Positions 1-7,842 of a stretch of DNA of 64,000 nucleotides are shown here, piece by piece (within the stretch, counting starts at the first letter, position 1; every line of letters starts with the position of its first letter). The notes beneath the pieces are model-generated. The model made no database searches. It was not told the DNA's origin and saw nothing but the letters and a program-made list of their open reading frames with translations. Source of the stretch: Paraburkholderia sp. BL10I2N1 (lineage in GTDB: Bacteria; Pseudomonadota; Gammaproteobacteria; Burkholderiales; Burkholderiaceae); the NCBI RefSeq assembly GCF_004361815.1, contig NZ_SNWA01000003.1, positions 558,001 through 622,000 of the forward strand, written 5' to 3'. Position numbers and translations under genes: made by a program.

Positions 1-74
1 CGGCAGCGTCCAGATGCGAAAAACGTCGGCACGAGTCCGCCTAAGGCTACGTCGATCGGCGGCGTGATGCGCAT
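1..74 (-). CDS. possible 5' end of a truncated gene, unknown product
   Basis: An open frame starts at an ATG on the minus strand (74-72) and runs off the left edge without a stop, giving about 24 codons (begins MRITPPIDVALGG). A purine-rich GGCGAGGAC lies just before the ATG and the frame follows the SDR at 89-895 in the same direction, so it could be the next gene of that operon. The fragment is too short to assign a family, and the frame is also open further upstream. Low confidence. Confidence 0.25.
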   Translation of the reverse strand, partial: MRITPPIDVALGGLVPTFFASGRC

Positions 75-88
75 GTCCTCGCCCTGTA

Positions 89-895
89 TCAACTCACCAT
101 GAAGCCTCCATCGACCGCGAGCAGTTGACCCGTCACATAACTCGAGGCCGAACTCGCGAGGAAAAGAATTACATTGGCGACTTCAAGCGGGTCAGCCATT
201 CGTCCAAGCGGAATCCGGCCTTCCCCAATAATCGGCCCGCGAATCTTGAAGGTATGGCTAATGTTCTGACCACCTTCCGTGCGCATACCGCCGGGCAGCA
301 CCGAATTGACGCGAATGTTGTCGGCCGCGAATTCGCTGGCGAGCGTGCGCGTCAGGCTGTCGACTCCGCTCTTCGCGGCATCGTAATGCACATTGACTCC
401 CCATAGCGTCGTGCGTACTGCCCCAACCGTCGACACATTGACGATCGCTCCGCCTTTTCCGGCCGAGCGCATGTGCTGGATGGCTTCGCGGACGCAAAGA
501 AAGGTGCCGCGCGCAGTGACGTGATGCATGCGGTCCCATTGTTCCACGCTCATATCGAAGAACTCGGCCTTCGATCGATCCGCCGCGTTGTTCACCAGGA
601 TATCCGCGGCGCCGAAGTGATCGATGGAGCGCGCGAACAGTTGCTTCACGGACGCCTCCTCCGACACATCCGCCTGTACTGCGACTGCACTCCCGCCATG
701 ACTTTCGATTGCATCGGCGGTAGCCTGCGCCGCTTCGAGATTCAGATCTGCGATCACCACTTGCGCGCCCATCCCGGCGAACAGTGCCGCCGTCGTGCGA
801 CCAAGTCCCGAGGCGGAGCCGGTGATGATCGCGGTCTTGCCTTCCAGACCAAACGTGCTCGCAAGCCGCGCATCGATTGCTTCGCGTGAATTCAT
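89..895 (-). CDS. short-chain dehydrogenase/reductase (SDR)
   Basis: Classical SDR of 268 residues, the usual family length; probably an NAD(P)-dependent oxidoreductase of an alcohol or 3-hydroxyacyl intermediate. Visible motifs are the nucleotide-binding TGSASGLG (25-32), NNA (102-104), the catalytic Ser155, and Tyr171-x3-Lys175. An acidic residue after the second beta strand (IADLN, about 50) suggests NAD preference. The C-terminus ends in the typical TGQLLAVDGGF block. It is the third gene of a minus-strand set read from the PhyH-like gene through the SDR at 1070-1888, but 174 bases separate it from that SDR. The substrate cannot be read from sequence. Confidence 0.9.
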   Translation of the reverse strand: MNSREAIDARLASTFGLEGKTAIITGSASGLGRTTAALFAGMGAQVVIADLNLEAAQATADAIESHGGSAVAVQADVSEEASVKQLFARSIDHFGAADILVNNAADRSKAEFFDMSVEQWDRMHHVTARGTFLCVREAIQHMRSAGKGGAIVNVSTVGAVRTTLWGVNVHYDAAKSGVDSLTRTLASEFAADNIRVNSVLPGGMRTEGGQNISHTFKIRGPIIGEGRIPLGRMADPLEVANVILFLASSASSYVTGQLLAVDGGFMVS

Positions 896-1069
896 ATCGG
901 TGCCCTGGTTGTACTGTTCGGGAGGGGTGCACGAACACGTCGATTACAGCATCTTCAGGCCGCAGAAGACGCTGCTGGGTCCAAACACCCAGGAACCATG
1001 GTTGTCGGTCGGGAGGACGTCAACACCCAGTGAAGCAAAACCATATCGAGCTTTCTTTCCAGTCCAACC

Positions 1070-1888
1070 TCACCGCTGCATCAGATCGTAAGCGCAGAGT
1101 GCCGCGATCTCAGTCACCCCGCCGTCTACCGGCAAACACACGCCGGTAATGAAGCGCGCCTCATCGCTCGCGAGGAACAAGGCCGCTGACGCAACGTCCC
1201 AGGCATCTCCTTCGATCGCGAGCGGCGCAACTTTACGGCGCCGCTCTTTTGCCTGCTCGTCCAGCATGCTCTCGACCATCGGTGTGAAGATATGCCCCGG
1301 CGCGATGGCATTGGCGCGGACTCCGTCGCGACCGTATACCACCGCCAGTTCACGCGTCAGCGCAATCATGCCCGCCTTTGACGACCCATATGCCGCCGCC
1401 CCGTGACTCCGGATACCCGCTGTCGAGCTGATGTTGATCACTGCACCACCTCCACCGGCAACCAGATGAGGTGCCGCACTTCGGCTCATCAGAAACGCAC
1501 TCTTCAGATTCACGTCGATGATGCGGTCCCACGAGGCTTCGTCAAGATTCTCGAAACGGCCGCCAGCGCCTGCCACTCCCACGTTATTGACCAATACGTG
1601 CAGCGCGCCATAGCGCTCCACAGTGGCCGCGACGACGCGTGCGCATGCGTCGCTGTCGGTGACATCGCCGGCACAAACGAACGCATTGCCGCCTGCTTCG
1701 AGGATCATCGCGAGCGTTCCAGCGGCCCGATCCTCGTCCCGATCGACGAGGCAAACCGACGCGCCTTCGCGCGCGAAAAGGCAAGCGATCGCCTTACCGG
1801 TACCGACGCCATCGCCTTGCGAACCAGCGCCAGTCACGATTGCGACCTTGCCCGCCAGACGCTGGCGGAATGTCTTTGGATAAGGCAT
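1070..1888 (-). CDS. short-chain dehydrogenase/reductase (SDR)
   Basis: SDR of 272 residues. The glycine motif carries an insertion, TGAGSQGDGVGTG (19-31), as in several 3-oxoacyl-ACP-reductase-like SDRs. NNVG (101-104), the SS pair at 154-155 and Tyr167-x3-Lys171 complete the active site, and VDR (48-50) after beta-2 suggests NAD use. It lies 33 bases downstream of the PhyH-like dioxygenase on the same strand, so the two are probably co-transcribed. A role in oxidising the hydroxylated product of that dioxygenase is plausible but only inferred from order. The last 15 residues extend past the usual VDGG end. Confidence 0.9.
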   Translation of the reverse strand: MPYPKTFRQRLAGKVAIVTGAGSQGDGVGTGKAIACLFAREGASVCLVDRDEDRAAGTLAMILEAGGNAFVCAGDVTDSDACARVVAATVERYGALHVLVNNVGVAGAGGRFENLDEASWDRIIDVNLKSAFLMSRSAAPHLVAGGGGAVINISSTAGIRSHGAAAYGSSKAGMIALTRELAVVYGRDGVRANAIAPGHIFTPMVESMLDEQAKERRRKVAPLAIEGDAWDVASAALFLASDEARFITGVCLPVDGGVTEIAALCAYDLMQR

Positions 1889-1921
1889 TTTCTACCCGAT
1901 GTGAGTTTGCGCGCTGAGCCG

Positions 1922-2890
1922 TCAGTGCGGCGGACGCAAGACCGTTGCCCGCCCATCACGTGATGCCAGAATCACCTCATCACCCGTGTGAAAGTGCATC
2001 GGAATCTCGTCGAGCGGGACCTTCCTGCCATCGATCCCCCGGCTGTACGTGCTCTCATCGAGTGCGAACGTGCCGCTGCGGCCGTCCTCTCCTTGCACCG
2101 CTACCTCACGATGCGTGAGCGAAGTGATCTTGCCGATGATCGGCGTGTCGCCGGACGCAGCCATCACCCGTATATCCATCGAGAGCCGGAAACGGTCCGA
2201 GTAATTCGCCACCCCCGTGTGCGGGGTGTTCAGATGCATGATGACGACATCGCCCGGGCGATACGTCGTGCGTCGCCATGCGTGCGTTGGCACAGCGCCG
2301 TCAGGAACGGGAAACAGCGGTGGCTGAGAAAGATCGTGCAGATACGGCCCCTTGTGCAGCCCTTCGGCAAGAACAAGACCGCCGACATCCGGGTCGATCT
2401 CCACGAGCGGAATCCAGCAGATAGCGAACGGAATCCCCGCGTTGTAGAAGCCGTCCTGATGGACGTAGTCGAAGCGGGGACGTGTGCTATCCTGCGCCGG
2501 CGGCGTAGCGCGGTACTCAACCGTAGGAATCCAGAACGGTTCGTCGGCAAGTAACTGGCTGAAAAATCGATGAATGGCGGGCTCAGCAACGAACGGCTTC
2601 CATGTCTTGCGCGCCGCGAGCGATTCCATGCGGAACGGAAAGTCATCAAGGCTCTTGCCGCTGTATCGCGCAACCGGATCGCCCGGCGCAATCACGCCCA
2701 GCCGCGAAAGCTCGTCCAGAAATACGCTGCGCAACCGCCCTACCGCTTCCGTATCCAGCACATCGCGGAAGAACCAGTAGCCATCGCGCTCCCAGGCTGC
2801 CTGGAGTGCTGCGTGATCGTCAAGAATATCGTTCGATACGTGCAGTTCCTGCATGGCCGGCAGTACGCCAGCAACAAGCACTGTACTCAT
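1922..2890 (-). CDS. phytanoyl-CoA dioxygenase family protein (Fe(II)/2-oxoglutarate oxygenase)
   Basis: A 322-residue PhyH-family protein, expected to hydroxylate its substrate using Fe(II), oxygen and 2-oxoglutarate in the cytoplasm. The iron triad is visible as His144-x-Asp146 (HQD) and His224 (LNTPHTG), with arginines at 233-241 as candidates for the 2-oxoglutarate carboxylate. About 75 residues follow the core jelly roll (IIGKITSLTH onwards) and look like an extra beta domain. The start is well placed: AAGGAG lies six bases before the ATG. First gene of a minus-strand operon with two SDRs; a large perfect palindrome about 90 bases upstream probably controls it. The substrate is unknown; family members act on CoA thioesters or free small molecules. 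Confidence 0.88.
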   Translation of the reverse strand: MSTVLVAGVLPAMQELHVSNDILDDHAALQAAWERDGYWFFRDVLDTEAVGRLRSVFLDELSRLGVIAPGDPVARYSGKSLDDFPFRMESLAARKTWKPFVAEPAIHRFFSQLLADEPFWIPTVEYRATPPAQDSTRPRFDYVHQDGFYNAGIPFAICWIPLVEIDPDVGGLVLAEGLHKGPYLHDLSQPPLFPVPDGAVPTHAWRRTTYRPGDVVIMHLNTPHTGVANYSDRFRLSMDIRVMAASGDTPIIGKITSLTHREVAVQGEDGRSGTFALDESTYSRGIDGRKVPLDEIPMHFHTGDEVILASRDGRATVLRPPH

Positions 2891-2977
2891 TTCGTCTCCT
2901 TGTTATTCGCCGTGGTTTTATTCGCACGGTCGACATCTCCACCCGAAGGGCTCGAATTCAGTGTAATCTTGACGACA

Positions 2978-3006
2978 AGTTAATGCAACTATCAGTTGCA
3001 TTAACT
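2978..3006. promoter_or_regulatory. perfect 29-bp palindrome, putative operator of the PhyH operon
   Basis: Two 13-base arms (AGTTAATGCAACT and its exact reverse complement) flank the centre ATC. On the minus strand a possible -35 (TTGCAT, within the palindrome) and -10 (TACACT, 17 bases on) would drive the PhyH-like gene, so a bound dimer would cover the -35. There is no T-tract on either side, which argues against a terminator. The MarR protein encoded next door is the obvious candidate binder. Confidence 0.6.
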
Positions 3007-3254
3007 GCACTAGACATTCCGGCTCTGGTCGTGCCGAAAATCCGGGCACCCGCCACCCCGCGTCTCGAAGGCGTGCCCGCCATCGCGGCATCGTGCCGCG
3101 CTCCAGCACTGCGGCACCGAAACGGGAGGCATAAGCCGTATCCACTGCCTCGGTCTGAAAGCGCGTCTCGTTGATAGCAAAGATGAAATAGCCGTAGGCG
3201 AGATCTCGCCGATTTCCAACCAGAAGGATCCGTGCCCGCATCAAAGCAGCGAGG

Positions 3255-3359
3255 CGTGTTCATATCGGTGAACGGCAAATCATCCTGATGGTTGAGCATC
3301 AGTGTCACGACGTCGCCGTCTCGCTACTCCACCACTAGACCATCCAATTCCGCCCTCGC
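3255..3359 (-). pseudogene. degenerate enoyl-CoA hydratase N-terminus remnant
   Basis: Reading the minus strand gives AELDGLVVE, a TAG stop (3326-3324), then RDGDVVTLMLNHQDDLPFTD. This closely follows the N-terminal pattern of crotonases (E-RDGDV-TLTLNRPDxLNAFTD), compare the intact paralogue at 12697-13491. The stop codon, the NHQ in place of NRP and the absence of any following crotonase sequence indicate a relic. The call rests on a short stretch read by eye. Confidence 0.3.
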
Positions 3360-3433
3360 CCGAATATGTGATCGCATCGTCGCGCAGACGGCCTGTCGTT
3401 GACAACATGGGGAAAACCACACGATGAAAAACG

Positions 3434-3462
3434 TTGCACTTTTCGAACAGTGTACATATAGT
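3434..3462 (+). promoter_or_regulatory. sigma-70-like promoter of the MarR gene with embedded operator
   Basis: TTGCAC (3434-3439), a 17-base spacer and TATAGT (3457-3462) make a near-consensus promoter. The spacer contains GAACAGTGTAC (3445-3455), a one-mismatch version of the GAAC-N3-GTTC element found throughout the window. It continues into TATAGTTG, the reverse of CAACTATA, which also recurs at 10.65 and 15.0 kb. Confidence 0.7.
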
Positions 3463-3499
3463 TGCCTCCAATCGCAGATACTTTTTCGGCAGAAATCCA

Positions 3500-4012
3500 G
3501 TGGATCACTCGTCAGAACTGCAGCTTGAGGACGACCGGGCGGATGTTGAACCCGCGTCTGTGGAAGGCTCGAATATCTACCGCTCAGAGGAAAGCGTCGC
3601 GTACCGGATGAACCAGGTACGCCTTCTGTTGTGCAACGCAATCGACGCACAACTCGCGGCAAGTGGCCTGTCCGCGCTGCAATGGGGTGTGTTGAAAGCG
3701 CTGTTCGACGGCCGCGCAAGAACGCCCACCGAGCTGTACCGCATCCTGCTGTCCGATAGTGGGGCAATGACCCGCCAGCTCGATTTCCTTGAAAAGCGCG
3801 GGTTTGTGCGTCGCGAGCGCAATGAGTCGGATAGACGTAGCGTCTATCTGGTGCTGACCGACGCTGGCCGCACCGTGACCTGCAAAACGCTTCCACTTAT
3901 TGTCGAGACGAACGACCGGCAGCTGCACGGCTTCACAGGTGATGAAGTGAAAGCGCTGAAGCAGTTCATGGATCGCATGATTGCCAACCTTAGCCGACCA
4001 GGACCACCCTAA
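3500..4012 (+). CDS. MarR family transcriptional regulator
   Basis: Winged-helix MarR repressor, about 170 residues from the GTG at 3500. The recognisable core runs from MNQVRLLLCNAI through the helix-turn-helix (TPTELYRILLSDSGAMTRQL) to the wing (RRERNESDRRSVYLVLTDAG), followed by a C-terminal dimerisation helix. The frame is open further upstream to a TTG at 3434, but that triplet is the -35 box of its own promoter, so the true start must lie downstream of about 3469. GTG 3500 is preferred; GTG 3560 and ATG 3608 are alternatives, and none has a strong ribosome-binding site. It is divergent from the PhyH operon and upstream of the luxC/luxE operon, either of which it may control. Confidence 0.82.
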   Translation: MDHSSELQLEDDRADVEPASVEGSNIYRSEESVAYRMNQVRLLLCNAIDAQLAASGLSALQWGVLKALFDGRARTPTELYRILLSDSGAMTRQLDFLEKRGFVRRERNESDRRSVYLVLTDAGRTVTCKTLPLIVETNDRQLHGFTGDEVKALKQFMDRMIANLSRPGPP

Positions 4013-4078
4013 CCCCCTCATTCGCGGGTTCGTCCGGACGCGAGAATCGCACCTTACCGAATCGAGAAGGAATGCCAT

Positions 4079-5524
4079 ATGAATCACATCGACGCCCCCA
4101 CCCGGGAAACCGGGCCTTCGCATCACGGTGCCACCCCACCGCTGCCCGTACCGCACGTCTATCGCGGGCGTACCGTTTCGGGCGATGCGCTCACCCATGT
4201 GTCGCGCGATCTCGGCAAGGGATTCTGCACGCCGGCTGTAGAACTGGATGATCTCATCTGGCCGCGCACGCAGGCCGGTCCGGCGTTTGAATTACCGGTC
4301 GATCAGGTTATCGACTTTCTCGTTGAACTCGGTCCACGTCTGCATCTGGATGTCAATCCGCTGATGCAACAGGCACTGGAATCGATGATCGAAGTAAGCC
4401 CGCTCGGCCGCCGTATTCTGGAAAACTGCTACCGCGATATTCCGAATCTGTTCGCTCGTAACGTGATCGAAGATGAATTGCGCGTCAGCCTCGGCGATAC
4501 CCATGTGATCGACGGCTGGGTGCCGCGCACATTGCGCGGCCGTCCCAGCCGTCTGCGCGCGTTCCCTCCGCGCCTCGTCCACATACTCGCCGGCAATTCG
4601 CCCATGGTGGCGGCGATGACAGTGATGCGCGCTGCACTGACCAAAGGTGTTCACCTACTGAAGCTGCCCTCCAACGACCTGTTTACCGCGACTGCGATCC
4701 TGCGCACGATGGCCGAAATCGATCCGGCGCATCCGCTGACGCAGTCGTTTTCGGCGGCTTACTGGCGCGGTGGAGATGAGAACATCGAGTCGATCCTGTA
4801 CCGCCCGCAGTACTTCGACAAGCTCGTGGTGTGGGGCGGCGAAAGCGCCGTGCGTCACGTGATGCGTTACGCGGGCCCCGGCCTTGAACTGGTCGCTTTC
4901 GACCCCAAGGTATCGATCTCGCTGATCGGGCGAGAGGCATTCGCCTCGGACGAACTGCTTCGGCAGGTGGCGCGCGCTGGCGCGGCCGACGTGCAATCGT
5001 TCAACCAGGACGCGTGCAATGCGAGCCGCTATCAGTTCATCGAAGGCGACGAGGACGATGCCGACCGCTATTGCGAATACCTTGCGGCCGCGCTCGGCGA
5101 AGACTTCCGCTACGGCGATGGCCAGGGCCCAGTAGTACCGAACGACATCCGCGAGGCCGTTAATGTATTGCGCGAAATGGAACCCATCTATCGCGTGTTC
5201 GGCGGTTACGACGGGAAAGGCCTCGTGGTCCGGTCGGACGAACTGGTCGACTTCCATCCCATCTGCAAGACCGTGAACGTGGTGCCCGTGCAGAGTCTGC
5301 GTGATGCGACCCGCTTTGCAACCGTAGCGACCCAGACTGTCGGCATCTACCCGCCGCACCGAGTCGATGAAGTTCGCGACGCGCTTGCTTGTGCCGGCGT
5401 GCAGCGCATGGTGGCGCTTGGCGAATCGATTTCGGACGGCGTCGGCGGCTATCCGCATGATGGCATGTTTCCCATACACCGCTTCATGAAGTGGGTATCC
5501 GAAGAAGCGGGCGATAACATCTGA
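4079..5524 (+). CDS. LuxC-like acyl-CoA/acyl-protein reductase
   Basis: A 481-residue protein of the LuxC (fatty-acyl reductase) family, the expected family length. LuxC converts an acyl thioester to an aldehyde with NADPH through a cysteine thioester; the reverse, CoA-acylating aldehyde oxidation, is chemically possible. The likely nucleophile is Cys313 in NQDACNAS, corresponding to the QxxC-S motif of LuxC. Other conserved stretches are HILAGNSP (168-175) and the VVWGGESAV region (250-258). GAAGGA precedes the ATG. It begins a four-gene plus operon with a luxE-like gene 14 bases downstream. No luciferase or LuxD-like gene is present, so bioluminescence is excluded as the purpose. Confidence 0.85.
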   Translation: MNHIDAPTRETGPSHHGATPPLPVPHVYRGRTVSGDALTHVSRDLGKGFCTPAVELDDLIWPRTQAGPAFELPVDQVIDFLVELGPRLHLDVNPLMQQALESMIEVSPLGRRILENCYRDIPNLFARNVIEDELRVSLGDTHVIDGWVPRTLRGRPSRLRAFPPRLVHILAGNSPMVAAMTVMRAALTKGVHLLKLPSNDLFTATAILRTMAEIDPAHPLTQSFSAAYWRGGDENIESILYRPQYFDKLVVWGGESAVRHVMRYAGPGLELVAFDPKVSISLIGREAFASDELLRQVARAGAADVQSFNQDACNASRYQFIEGDEDDADRYCEYLAAALGEDFRYGDGQGPVVPNDIREAVNVLREMEPIYRVFGGYDGKGLVVRSDELVDFHPICKTVNVVPVQSLRDATRFATVATQTVGIYPPHRVDEVRDALACAGVQRMVALGESISDGVGGYPHDGMFPIHRFMKWVSEEAGDNI

Positions 5525-5538
5525 TTGGAGACGCCGTC

Positions 5539-6924
5539 ATGCCAGCTCTTGATACCCTGCTGCAACTGACCGATCATCCCGATCCGTTTCGCAACGCCCC
5601 CGACGACCTTCAGGCCATCCAGTTGCAGGCCCTGCGCGAGCGGTTTGTGCAGCGGCGTCAACAGATCCGCATTCTCGACAAACGTGCGACCGACGCAGGC
5701 GTCACCGAACTGTCAAGTCTCGACGATGCGGTGCCTTTGCTGTTTGCCGACGCAGTGTACAAGAGCTATCCCGAGTCCTTTATCGAACAGGGAAAGTGGA
5801 GCCGTCTGACAGCATGGCTGCAGACGCTTACGGCGCGGAAAATCGAGGGACCCGATTACGCCAACGTCGCGGACATGGACGACTGGATCAACGAGTTGCG
5901 CCGCAACGGCCACTACGTAATGAGCTCCAGTGGCACGTCGGGCAAACAATCGTTTATCTACCAAAGCGGCGTGGACCGCGAACTCGGCTGGCGGCTGATG
6001 GGACAAGGCATCCGTTGGGCGGCGAGCGCCATGCGCGATTCGTCGCGCCGTTACCCAGTGTTCCTGCTGACGCCCTCGTCCGGTTCTTATACCGGTACGG
6101 AGCGGATGTCGAAGTTCGCGGAATCGATCGCCATACCGGGCGACATTCATTACATGTCCGACGTGCCGCAAAGCGCGGCGCATACCACGCGCATGGCGCG
6201 CATGCGCCGCGCCATCGCCGACGGCACGGCCCGGCCCAGTGAGATCGCCAGCTTCCAGGCCGAGAGTCGTGAACGCGGCGAGCGTGTGCAGGCTGACTTC
6301 CGTCGGTTTATTGATCTGCTGCTGGAGCGGCGCCACGAACCGATGTTTATCATGGGCATGATGGGCATGCTGTATCAGATTGTCGCGACCGCCCGCGAGC
6401 GCGGCATACCCGACGGCGATTTTCATCCGGACACGGTCATCACCATCGGCGGCGGCAAGAAAGGCGCGAATCTCCCCGAGGACTTCCAGCAACAGTGCGC
6501 GCGCTTCTTCAATTTCAACGCGACCAATTTCAATGACGGCTACGGCATGGGCGAGATATCCGGCTTTTGCCCCTGGTTCCACGCCGCCAACGCGTGGGCT
6601 GTACCGCCATGGCTTGTGCCGCTCGTACTCGACTCCACGGGCGAAAGGTTGCTCAATCCGCCCGATGGCAAAGGTGTCGTCGAGGGTCGACTCGCGATCG
6701 TCGATCTGCTGGCCGATGGACGCTGGGGCGGCGTGATCGGCGGCGACAAGGTGGTTGTGGAGTTCGGCCATGACATCGATGGCGTGCGCACACCTGTCAT
6801 CCGCGACGTGATGCGCTACAAGGACCTGCCGGGCGGCGACGACAAGCTGTCGTGTGCCGGCACCCTCGATGCCTATGTACGCGGCGAGCTGGGCGACATG
6901 GTCGAAGCAGCCCGTCCCGCCTGA
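5539..6924 (+). CDS. LuxE-like acyl-protein synthetase / adenylating enzyme (paralogue 1)
   Basis: A 461-residue member of the LuxE family, related to the ANL adenylating superfamily. LuxE activates a carboxylic acid as acyl-AMP and passes the acyl group through a C-terminal cysteine to LuxC. The phosphate-binding SSSGTSGK lies at 129-136, GGGKKG at 304-309 and the YGMGE motif at 335-339. A C-terminal DKLSCAGT motif (Cys439) is shared with the second paralogue and could be the acyl-carrying cysteine. It starts 14 bases after luxC with GGAG ahead of the ATG. It is longer than LuxE of luminous bacteria (about 370 residues), with an extra N-terminal region of roughly 100 residues. Confidence 0.82.
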   Translation: MPALDTLLQLTDHPDPFRNAPDDLQAIQLQALRERFVQRRQQIRILDKRATDAGVTELSSLDDAVPLLFADAVYKSYPESFIEQGKWSRLTAWLQTLTARKIEGPDYANVADMDDWINELRRNGHYVMSSSGTSGKQSFIYQSGVDRELGWRLMGQGIRWAASAMRDSSRRYPVFLLTPSSGSYTGTERMSKFAESIAIPGDIHYMSDVPQSAAHTTRMARMRRAIADGTARPSEIASFQAESRERGERVQADFRRFIDLLLERRHEPMFIMGMMGMLYQIVATARERGIPDGDFHPDTVITIGGGKKGANLPEDFQQQCARFFNFNATNFNDGYGMGEISGFCPWFHAANAWAVPPWLVPLVLDSTGERLLNPPDGKGVVEGRLAIVDLLADGRWGGVIGGDKVVVEFGHDIDGVRTPVIRDVMRYKDLPGGDDKLSCAGTLDAYVRGELGDMVEAARPA

Positions 6925-6956
6925 TATCCCCTTTGAATTCACAAGAGAGAGTTTTA

Positions 6957-7811
6957 ATGACTGCCATATCGACATCCGCCGCTGTCTGGCTAATCACGGG
7001 TGTGTCGTCCGGCTTCGGCCGAGCCCTCGCCGAAGCGGTACTCGCGCGTGGCGACCAGGTGGTCGGCACCGTGCGCAACCCGTCGCAGATTGCGGCGTTC
7101 GAGCAGATGTCGCCGGCCGGCCTGGCACACGGGGTGCTGCTCGACGTCACCGACGCGTCGGCGGTGCCGCAGGCAATCGAGCAGGCGCTCGAGCGCACGG
7201 GCAGGATCGACGTGCTCGTCAACAACGCTGGGTACGGTCTGTTCGGTGCGCTCGAAGAGGTGTCCGACACCGAGGCCAGACAGGTGTTTGACACCAATTT
7301 CTTCGGTACTGTGAACACCGTCCGGGCCGTGTTGCCGCACTTCCGCGAGCGAGGCGCCGGACATATCGTCAACCTGTCGTCAGTCGCGGGTTTGATCGGC
7401 ATCACCGGGTGCAGCCTCTATTGCGCGTCCAAGCATGCAGTCGAGGGCCTGTCCGAGTCCCTGGCGCAAGAGCTCAAGCCGTTCGGCATACGCGTCATGC
7501 TGGTTGAACCAGGCGGCTTTCGCACGAATTTCGCTGGTAGCTCGCTGCGGTGGAGCGAAGCCGTTGTACCTGCGTACGCAGAAACCGTGGGCACGATGCG
7601 CGAGCAGATGACCCACTATCACGGCACCCAGTCAGGGGATCCGGCCAAGGCCGCTGCTGCGATCATCCAGGCGGTCCAGGCCGACGAACCGCCTTTGAGG
7701 CTAGCCCTCGGACCCGATGCGGTCAGCGTGGCGCGCAACAAACTTGCGGGATTGCAGAAGAACCTCGACGCGTGGGCCGAAGTCTCGACCGCCACGGATT
7801 TCGATCAATAG
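6957..7811 (+). CDS. short-chain dehydrogenase/reductase, NADP-type
   Basis: SDR of 284 residues, between the two luxE-like genes. TGVSSGFG forms the nucleotide loop, and TVRN after beta-2 (Arg in place of an acidic residue) suggests NADP(H). NNAGYG, the Ser in NLSSVAG and the YCASK motif are present. This subgroup (VSSGFGRALAEAVL) resembles aldehyde/retinol-dehydrogenase-like SDRs. The ATG at 6957 is used because the homologous start lies there; the frame is open 35 codons upstream inside the preceding gene. In context it may interconvert the LuxC-generated aldehyde or a related ketone and an alcohol; that is inference from position. Confidence 0.88.
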   Translation: MTAISTSAAVWLITGVSSGFGRALAEAVLARGDQVVGTVRNPSQIAAFEQMSPAGLAHGVLLDVTDASAVPQAIEQALERTGRIDVLVNNAGYGLFGALEEVSDTEARQVFDTNFFGTVNTVRAVLPHFRERGAGHIVNLSSVAGLIGITGCSLYCASKHAVEGLSESLAQELKPFGIRVMLVEPGGFRTNFAGSSLRWSEAVVPAYAETVGTMREQMTHYHGTQSGDPAKAAAAIIQAVQADEPPLRLALGPDAVSVARNKLAGLQKNLDAWAEVSTATDFDQ

Positions 7812-7842
7812 CGCAGTACCGCATCCATACGCCGGAGACACC

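Larger units (their letters stand above)
2891..3499. other. intergenic region between PhyH-like and MarR genes
   Basis: About 600 bases without an intact gene. It contains a perfect 29-base palindrome at 2978-3006, a degenerate crotonase-like fragment near 3255-3359 on the minus strand, and a strong sigma-70-type promoter at 3434-3462 pointing into the MarR gene. Between 3010 and 3250 several frames are open on the minus strand but none has a convincing start or recognisable domain, which is compatible with gene decay. Confidence 0.6.

Noticed and set aside
3320..3350. tRNA D-arm-like string GGTCTAGTGGT on the minus strand
   Set aside because: No acceptor stem, anticodon arm or T-arm around it; better explained as part of a crotonase relic.
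3434..3499. Upstream TTG start for the MarR protein
   Set aside because: The TTG is the first half of the -35 box of the gene's own promoter, so it cannot be in the mRNA.
4655..5479. Long open frame antisense to the luxC-like gene
   Set aside because: High-GC third-position bias opens antisense frames; no domain, no ribosome-binding site, and the luxC-like frame is clearly real. The same applies to long antisense frames at 5713-6975, 18675-19949, 32232-33323, 33176-34306 and 35017-36357.
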